Source: Utricularia gibba | Taxonomy: Eukaryota > Streptophyta > Magnoliopsida > Lamiales > Lentibulariaceae | Length of the DNA: 64,000 nucleotides | Reading direction: 5' to 3' | Assembly: GCA_002189035.1 (NCBI GenBank) | Contig: NEEC01000013.1 | Coordinates: 2,046,001 to 2,110,000, forward strand | Part shown: positions 56,628 to 64,000 of the stretch, piece after piece | Numbering within the stretch: position 1 is the stretch's first letter | How the letters are laid out: each line of letters begins with the position of its first letter | Notes under the pieces: model-generated | Databases searched by the model: none | What the model saw: only the letters and a program-made list of their open reading frames with translations | What the model was told of the DNA's origin: nothing | Position numbers and translations under genes: made by a program

Positions 56628-59278
56628 TCACTGTTGCTGCCTCTTTGAATATGCATTATCTTGACATTTCATGTGTCGAGAGGCCTCTCGCATCAGGCGA
56701 TCGTGGTCTCTCAGAACTTGCTCCATCTTGTTTGAAGTGGCAAGCAGTGGACCTGAAAAATGGTGCACTGTCCTTGGAGCAGCCTGTTTGGAGCACCCTG
56801 TTGGGAGGAAAAATGGAACTGAACCCACCGAGCCTTCGTCTCCCATGGTGATTCTCGTGGATTCAGGTTGTCGAGAGCTAGGGAAGATACGTGTCCCTGA
56901 AGTCGACCCGATTCGCTTCCTCATTTCCACAGCTGAAGATGCCATCTTATCTCCTGACTCCAAAGCTCTGTGTTTCCTGCTGGAGTGGAGAGTTGAGCTC
57001 TTTTCAGTTGACACCAGGGGTGCAGAGTTGTCGTCTACCTCCATACATGGCTTCCCATCAGCATTAGGAGCATGAAAGCCTGAATAAGAAACAACATCTC
57101 GAAGATCCTGGGGACGATTTCTGTGCATTTCTTCACAACCTAGTGGTGGATCATTCACATGGAAACTGGCACATTCGGCTTGGCTCCTTGCATTTGTAAG
57201 ATCCTGTCGAATCTGAGAAGTTGCAAATGAGTTCAGGGATCATGGAGCCTCCATCATTGAAGCTCAGTAACTTCTGGTAATGTTACATGTACCTTTGTGA
57301 ATCTCGACAGATCAGAAACGGCGTCTGGTTTTCTAGCAGCATGTGATCCTTTTGATCCTCCCAGAAAATTCCCACTCTTGATTCCCTTCACCCCATTTGC
57401 TCCATGCCTGAACATGTGTTTGAAAAAAGCATCACTAACAGGATCCAAAATTCTTCTACCAAGCTCAATAATCTCCTTCAGAATGGTGTTTAACATAACC
57501 AGAAGCTGAGAGAAGAAGAGAGTACAAGAAGGGAGCACACACACCTCTTTGCTGCTTCTTCTCGCAGTTTCGCATCCATCTCTTTGCTGGGAGGAAATTT
57601 CGGCAAACCTGAAGGATCACAAGCAAGAGGCTCTGTCTTGAAGTACTGCCAACAGAGCATGATAAATGAGAATGATTCTTCATTTGCATCTCCTGAATAT
57701 TACTCAACTCAGACAAAGCTTTACAGGGCAGTTACCTGACTGTCCAGAGCACTGGATGCTGTCCCTCTTCCTGAAGGATCAATAGACAGCAAGGTCTCCA
57801 TGAGTCCAACACAAGCATCAGGAAGGTTTTTAAAAGATTCAGCTATTCGTCGTCGATACGCCTTAAATCCCGGCATGTAACTTAGTTTCAAGTTAACCCA
57901 ATACTCCTCATGGGGAGAACCACAAAGCTTGAAAATGTTGTGCAACTGCTCCACCTACAGGGTGAAGTTCAATTAAAAAACTGAATCAGCAGTGCAGAGA
58001 AGAAACCATTTTAACAGTACCTCATTTCTACCAGTCACAACTGGCTTTCCAGTGTATAGTTCCCCAAGTAAACAGCCAGTGCTCCACAAGTCTATAGCAG
58101 CTCCATAATGCTTGGAACCAAGCAAAAGTTCTGGAGGTCGATACCATAGCGTCACAACACGGCTTGTTAGAGGATTTTTCCGATGATTATCGAGACAAAT
58201 GGCCAATCCAAAGTCAGCAATCTTCAAGATGCCTTTGTTGTCAATCAGGAGATTTGATCCCTTGATATCTCGATGCAATACACCATGACTGTGACAGTGA
58301 TCCAGGCCGCTGAGAAGCTGCTGCATGTAGCACTTGATCTGGAAGATGAGGCGGGATGCAGAGATTAGTCTACTGTATCAGAAAAGGGCATGAAACTTAA
58401 GGGAAAACTCCACCTGAGGCTCTGTAAACTTGAGTCCAGGAATTGATGCAATTCCAGTTAGATCATGCTCCATATACTCGAAAACTAGATATAAACTGGA
58501 AGATGATTTGGAAACAATCACGCCTTCCAGCTGAATAACATTGGGGTGATTTAGCCTTCGCAGTATGACGATTTCCCGTGCCATAAATTTCACACTTTCA
58601 GGATCCATATTATTGAAAGTCACTTTCTTCAGAGCAACAGCTTTTTTGTGGATCAGATCACGGCCCTTGTACACATTACTGTAAGTTCCTTCGCCAATCT
58701 GCAGGTATAAGCATAGCGATCACCAACACAGCAAATATATAATCAATAGAACAACACCAGTTGATTTTTCAAAGGTTTTACAATGACCGTGACTGAGAGG
58801 TAGATGGAAAAAGCCACAGAAACTGAATTTTTACATCCTTGCGTAACCCCAATACCCAAATCAGTGTTGGAAATCAAAAAAAGTTGTATATATAACAAGT
58901 CCATGGCAGTACCTTGTCAAGTTTCTCAAAAGTTTCAGCTTTCCTTGGAATCCAACCTCTAACACCTTCAGGAGCCGCCTTAACTAGCCATGATGGCCAA
59001 CCAGCAGCAACACATTCGGCTTCGACAGCTCCGGGTATGCTTCGGATGCACAGAAAATGGCTTGGCATTTCAGGCATTTCGTCTCCTAAGTCATCATTTT
59101 CCTTCCCATTCATCAGGCCCTGTTCTTCTAATTTCCAACTTTGTACAGGAATCTCATTCTTTGAGGTAACTTCAGGATGCCGATGCAACTGGGATACCTT
59201 GTTGATCAGCTCTCCCTGTTTCAGCCTATCTTCATCATCCTTGACTGCCGAAGAATGCTTTCCGAAAACACAGCCCAT
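56628..59278 (-). CDS. CDC2-related Ser/Thr kinase of the plant CRK type (N-myristoylated)
   Basis: Seven exons (58913-59278, 58414-58698, 58021-58338, 57736-57954, 57545-57645, 57293-57407, 56628-57212) give 662 residues. The start MGCVFGKHSS has Gly2 and Cys3 for myristoylation and palmitoylation. The kinase domain (about 117-410) has GEGTYSNVYKG, VALKKV (Lys), FMAREIVILRRLNHPNVIQL, HRDIKGSNLL (catalytic Asp241), KIADFGLA (Asp259) and VVTLWYRPPELLLGSKHYG. This is the CDK9/CDKC-like CRK group with a long plant-specific tail, as in IBS1 and At1g54610-type kinases. The tail is basic and Ser-rich and ends in RLMREASRHMKCQ. Some relatives act in priming of defence; the role here is inferred. All catalytic residues are intact. 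Confidence 0.93.
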
Positions 59279-60153
59279 AGTTCGTCCTAAAACTTACGAA
59301 CTTGTCACCCTCAATATCTCATTTACACAACTCAGAAACCCGTTGAAAGCGCATCCTCAGCTAAATGCTCAGAAACGCATGCGATGGCGAATCATCATTG
59401 AGGTAAAAGAAAGATAAAAAGGACTAGAAACCCATATCAAACAAAACTGCGGAAAACTCTTGGTCGGCACTTTGAAAAATCAACAATCTCAAGGAGAAAA
59501 GAACTCTCTCTCCTTTCAAAATCCAACATCCCCCAAAATAAATGCCACAATAGAGAAGACTTGGTACTGGAGTGTGAAAGAATGGAGAAGAAAAGTCAAT
59601 GACGCGAACATTCCTTATTCATTTATTCTTCTGGGCTTAGAAATATTCCAGACTTGGGAATCTTCAGAAAAAATGAGAACGTTTCTTAAAACCCATTAAA
59701 CCATTGACTGCGTATTCGCGAGCATCCACTTCCCAGAAAGAGAGATGGCTCTGGCAAAAGCCGGCAACCAACCAATTTAGACTAAAGAGGGGTTTAATTC
59801 AACGGTCAACATCTGTCATGTCATCCCAACTAAATTCCACTCCTTCCCCAGTTGTTCTGCAACTTATTTCACTTCTTCTCCCTCTTTCCTTTGTCGCCAT
59901 GGAAATTCTCCCGGTGCATGTGGCACATTTAAGGGCTATTGGACAAGATGGTATTTTTCTTCCCAAGGGACCAATCAGTTACCTTGAGAATTATGAAATG
60001 TTGGAGCAATGAAACAAATTGGAAAACTTAGTGATGACTACTACATTAACCTGTTAAGACATAGCTGCCTTAAAAAATGAGGTTGCCATTTCAGTGTAAG
60101 GGTGCCATTTCCTCGGAGAAAACCAAGATCCTCATAAGACAATACAATATGAT
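59279..60153. other. Intergenic: kinase promoter and mannanase 3' flank
   Basis: Contains the promoter and leader of the CRK kinase. Short frames at 59460-59700 and 59704-60012 have no recognisable product. No gene called. Confidence 0.5.
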
Positions 60154-62306
60154 CTACAGATAGTAGACACGTGTATACCAAGAACATCGTCCAAGGATAT
60201 GAAGAGCGCCGCCTAAGCAAACAGCAGTGTATATATATATATATATCAGCCATGTGTTGCCTGCTTGTTCATGTTCGTGGCATAATCTTCCCAGGTGATA
60301 CAGCTGAGAAGGAAGGGCGCCTTGTAGTCTCGCAAGGCGGCATGACTGATCGGTGAAGAGTCGGTAAGTAGATGGCCTTGTCCACGGAATGAATCCAAAG
60401 TCATCGTTAAATTCCTCCATTCCGTCCACGAGGAACTGCCACACCAACGTTCCTGCACCAGACTTGCTCCGCTGAGCTGATCTGTAGATGACATCCAGAA
60501 TGAGTTTGTAAAGTTTGTCTCTTTTCTCATGGCTGAAATCCTTGTTCAAGTTTGAGAACCCGAACTCGGTGAACATTATCGGCTTATTGAGTTCTTTATC
60601 GCCGTCTTCTATGTGGGAGAACATCCATTTGAACACAAATTTTAGCTTGTGTTCAAAGTCTGGATTTTGAGTCCTTGCAAGAACAAGAACAGGCCATAGG
60701 TAAAAAAGAAGAAAAAGGGCATAGATACGAAAATCAAGCGCTGCCTGAAAGCGATTCAGCTTCAGCTCCGGGAAAGAAACCAAATTGTTTCATTTTCACT
60801 TTGAGAATGAAGCTGAATCACTTCCAAACAAGGTGGGAATGCGGCTCTGCTCACCAGTGATCCGGGTAAATATGCACAGAAGCGAAATCAACTTTGGGAA
60901 TCTTCGAGTTGCGAATGAAGTCAGTTCCGAAGTCAGCTGCCCACACCTCCGGATTCACTACAAACCTTTTGGGGCTAGTAGGGCCATAGAACCCCTCCAG
61001 TCCAACGGTTAGCAGATGTTTCTGATCGATAAGTTTCACAAAAGTCGACATTTCTTCTATCCAGCCCTGCATCAGATACAACCCAGTCCCCATGAAGTCA
61101 GATCCACCCTATTGTCCACCTAAAAAACTCAAGTGGGAGTTACCTGCAATGTATCACCAGATTTATCAGTCATACAGCGTGGTTCATTGATCAACTCCCA
61201 AGCTAAGATAGTCGGATCATTTCGGTACTCCACACCAGTTAGCGTGTTCTTCCTTGTAAGAACAGTCTGCCAAGTGACAAACGCAGAAATTATACAGAGC
61301 AACACTGGTAGACAACAAGGTTGAGAGTCATTCTTATCTGTAAAAGCTAGAGTACAAAACTTCATGTTACATATTGGATAATCAGAAACATGCATTCTCG
61401 AAATTTACCAACATCCTTAATCAAAGATGGGAACTTGTACTAATCTAACATAAGCATCCATCATTAAACCATGGCTTTAGACAATCGACAATAGCTTCCA
61501 AGGTTTATAAACAGAACACTATGTCTCGGAAGTACCTTAACATAATTCTTGAAATAATGACGAATCGAGGTGTCATAGAAGAAAGAATCATTTGAAGAAC
61601 TTAGAGCAACACCCTCTTCCCATGCCCATTGAACATACTGAGTTTTTCCACCATATGCTTGCAAGTTATTTACCAGGCATAGAACCAGCCTGATTCCATG
61701 TCGGCCAGCTTCGGCCACCACATAATCCAAAGCCTGCAGGGTGTCAGATCACACACGAAATGCGTTAAAATACAGAAGTAGAACAAGTCATATCAAGATA
61801 TAACGTGAAGAGCATCTTTTCGATCATTGGCCAGTTCACTACTATACAAAAAAGAAATGTACTCTAACAGAATTTCACTGCACCGCACAAATCTCCTGTG
61901 AAGATTGATTGGCAAATACTGAACCCTTAGTTACAGAAAAACTGCTTACCCTGAATACTTTTTCATTGAAACGACCTGGGGAAATTTGCAGAGCATTGTA
62001 ACCGCCGTCGCTAAACGCCCAAGTTCTGCAAACAGTAAGACCCATTTTGGAACCTGCTAACAACATAGCCCTGATTTTGTGTCTGTTGTATTCATCCACA
62101 GCGTGATCCATCATCCAGTAGGAATTCCACCCATTAAAATAGAAAGGCTTTCCATCCACCAAAAACTGAGTTCCATTTCTCTCCACAAAAGTAAGCTTCG
62201 TTTGCCCATAGGGGTTGATCCACACGTCTCCGAATGATATGTAGAGGAAAGCCAAACATGACGTAAAACCCACAATTGGGTAAAACCACCCATTTCCACT
62301 ACGCAT
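60154..62306 (-). CDS. MAN: Mannan endo-1,4-beta-mannosidase (GH5_7)
   Basis: Cell-wall enzyme that cuts beta-1,4-mannan chains. Exons 61950-62306, 61536-61733, 61144-61266, 60855-61066 and 60154-60673 give 469 residues. The N-terminus [20 protein letters not shown] carries a signal peptide or signal anchor. Motifs: [48 protein letters not shown] with the acid/base Glu (about residue 213), SVHIYPDHW, and MFTEFGFS with the nucleophile Glu (about 333). It belongs with MAN2/MAN6-type plant mannanases. The C-terminal tail after CRLARLQG is unusual: it continues through an (AT)n microsatellite read as IYIYIY and ends 60 residues later. It may be a real extension, or the end may be misread. I use the ATG at 62306; the frame above it has no ATG. 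Confidence 0.93.
60228..60248. repeat. (AT)n microsatellite in the mannanase coding end
   Basis: Ten or so AT dinucleotides translated in the minus frame as alternating Ile and Tyr near the mannanase C-terminus. Copy-number change by other than three repeats would shift the frame. Confidence 0.75.
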
Positions 62307-64000
62307 TTCGCCAATCACGGCGACTGATAAAAAGGAATCTTTGCGAATGTTTCCAGAAAAAGATCAATAAAACCCAACAAACAATTGATCCACCGCCTCC
62401 TTGTTTTGGATCTACCCAGTCCCTAAATCCCAGAGGAAAAAACAAAGACAAAAGGGTGGGGTGGGGGGCAACCCGGATTCTTCTCCGCACAAAAAGAAAG
62501 TTTTTTCAGAGGGTTGAAAGAACAGCGCGACTCCAAGAACACTCAAGAAGGCTCCTTTACACTTCAGCTCCACCAATATATACAAGAAGACGGATCATTG
62601 ACATACAAGGATAACAACAGCGTAGTTAATAGACAACACGGAGACCGCCAGGCTTCTTTCCGACTTCTGATCTGCGGATCCCTTTACCATCCGCATTTCA
62701 CTATTTGCCTACTACTTGCAGACCAAGCCGACAAGACTTAAACCATGGCCACCCCTTCATTTCATCCCAAGGCCTAAATTCTACTCCATACCCATTCTCA
62801 AATTTACTGTAAGCACAAATAATTTACTATAATTCGGACACCTATGTTTCAATTATCACACACATCTCGATCATTTCTGGGATTATCGAAGAACACAAAA
62901 AAAATTAAACGCCACACTTCTTGAGCTTTGGTGGGCTGTCCATCACTAGAAGTTGCTTAGTCATTATCCTTGGGCACTACTAACCAAAGAGACGAATTGG
63001 GCACTCACCAGGTCATCCCATTCCCCTACCTAATGCAGCATACCAGAACCATAAACACAGACCCAAGAAACCATTTACACATAAATGATACACTGATTGC
63101 AATTGAGGTTGATAAGTCCATATCAAATATCTGTAAGGAACAACACAAGATAAGCCTCGAGGAGTAGACATGATATGAAGGACCACCTTAGGCGTTGGTT
63201 ACGAGGTCAGGTGTCCTAATGAGCTGGGAGAGGTCTCAAGTTGGACACAACCACGAAAAATGAACTGAAATAAATAGTAATTAAATTGGGCTATTTGGGA
63301 TTCAAGCCCAATAACAATTTCAAGGCCCAACCCTAATCCATTATTTAATGAATATATTCTTTTTTAATATCAATTTAAAAAATATATTGGATGGAGTGTT
63401 GTAAAAGATGAAGAAATTATTGTGAAAAATCATTTAAATTATGATTCTGTTGAATTTAATTCGATATTTATTATGAATGATCCACGACCTCAAGTCTTTT
63501 TTAAATGGAATTAAAAAACTAGACTCGTTCCAAACCAATTCAAAATCCACATTTGACCAATTCAATTCGAAATTAATCTAAATAATTTATAATTTTCAAA
63601 AATATATTAAATGTTACTATCAAATATCAATTAATAATAATAATATTATTATTATTATTACATGATTTATATACACTCCTTTAAAAAGATAAAAAAAAAT
63701 TAATCAATTTTAAACAAAAGTGGACTGTGATAATGATGATTATTTAAAGACCATATCCAATAAAACCGGAAATCCATATTCGGGTTAACCGGCGAGTTGC
63801 TAAAAAACTATTAGCGATTCGCCGGTTTGAAAACACAGCGTAAAGTAGTTTAATTATGTTTTCTTAAACACTACTTAGATGATATTCTTAGTCTTTTGCA
63901 ATTACATGTGTTTATTGGCTTTTTATGATGTGAATGTATACACAACACTGATGTAATAATAATATGCAAATAATACATGGGATGATGGTAAAGTCAACAT
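62307..64000. other. Intergenic: mannanase promoter and AT-rich spacer
   Basis: The first 300 bp hold the mannanase leader and promoter. From 63300 the sequence is very AT-rich, with an (AAT/ATT)n run at 63633-63660. No gene, tRNA or transposon frame seen. Confidence 0.55.

Noticed and set aside
59460-60012. Two short frames between kinase and mannanase
   Set aside because: No domain, no splice support; likely promoter or leader sequence of the kinase gene.

Overview
This window is nuclear DNA from a flowering plant, most likely a core eudicot. It has spliced genes with short GT-AG introns, AT-rich spacers and a run of plant-only families: type-1 lipid transfer proteins, an OVATE protein, a secondary-wall cellulose synthase, a LORELEI-like GPI protein, a class A4 heat-shock factor, a plant-type PPR protein and a PUB-type U-box E3. 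I cannot place the species. About 22 protein genes and one tRNA gene are present. Exon models were built by hand from reading frame, splice sites and family knowledge, and for nearly all genes every intron phase closes.

Layout. 0.1-4.3 kb (+): 3' part of a tRNA m5C methyltransferase (TRM4/NSUN2) and a UBP3/4 deubiquitinase. 4.7-9 kb (-): a RABH1/Rab6 GTPase, a ubiquitin fused to an organelle/bacterial-type ribosomal protein uS19, and a RING-H2 E3. 9.9-11.2 kb (+): an unrecognised protein with a perfect destruction box. 11.4-15.3 kb (-): PHIP1-like RNA-binding protein and histone chaperone ASF1. 16.7-19.8 kb (-): three tandem nsLTP genes. 20-25 kb: AT-rich, with no gene I can support. 25-34 kb (-): OVATE protein, U-box/ARM E3, CESA8. 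34.4 kb: tRNA-Trp(CCA). 34.7-37.4 kb (-): LLG protein and HSFA4. 38.1-55.4 kb (+): PPR protein, the 35-exon proteasome activator PA200 and a reduced DDI1-like protein. 55.6-62.3 kb (-): HMA/CaaX protein, a CRK-type CDK-like kinase and an endo-beta-mannanase. The last 1.7 kb is intergenic.

Six genes touch ubiquitin or the proteasome (UBP3/4, Ub-uS19, RING-H2, U-box, PA200, DDI1-like). PA200 and the DDI1-like gene lie head to tail 299 bp apart. CESA8 and the mannanase both concern cell-wall polysaccharide. ASF1 and the destruction-box protein both carry E2F-type promoter sites, which fits S/G2/M expression.

The most unusual item is the ubiquitin-uS19 fusion: known eukaryotic ubiquitin fusions carry eS31 or eL40. 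It may have a basic N-terminal leader supplied by an upstream exon. Next are the DDI1-like protein, which lacks the HDD helical domain and has DTAA at its protease site, and the E2F/MSA/D-box protein. Three genes (ASF1, one nsLTP, OVATE) each lose frame by one base at a short C/G run. That pattern looks more like consensus error than three pseudogenes.
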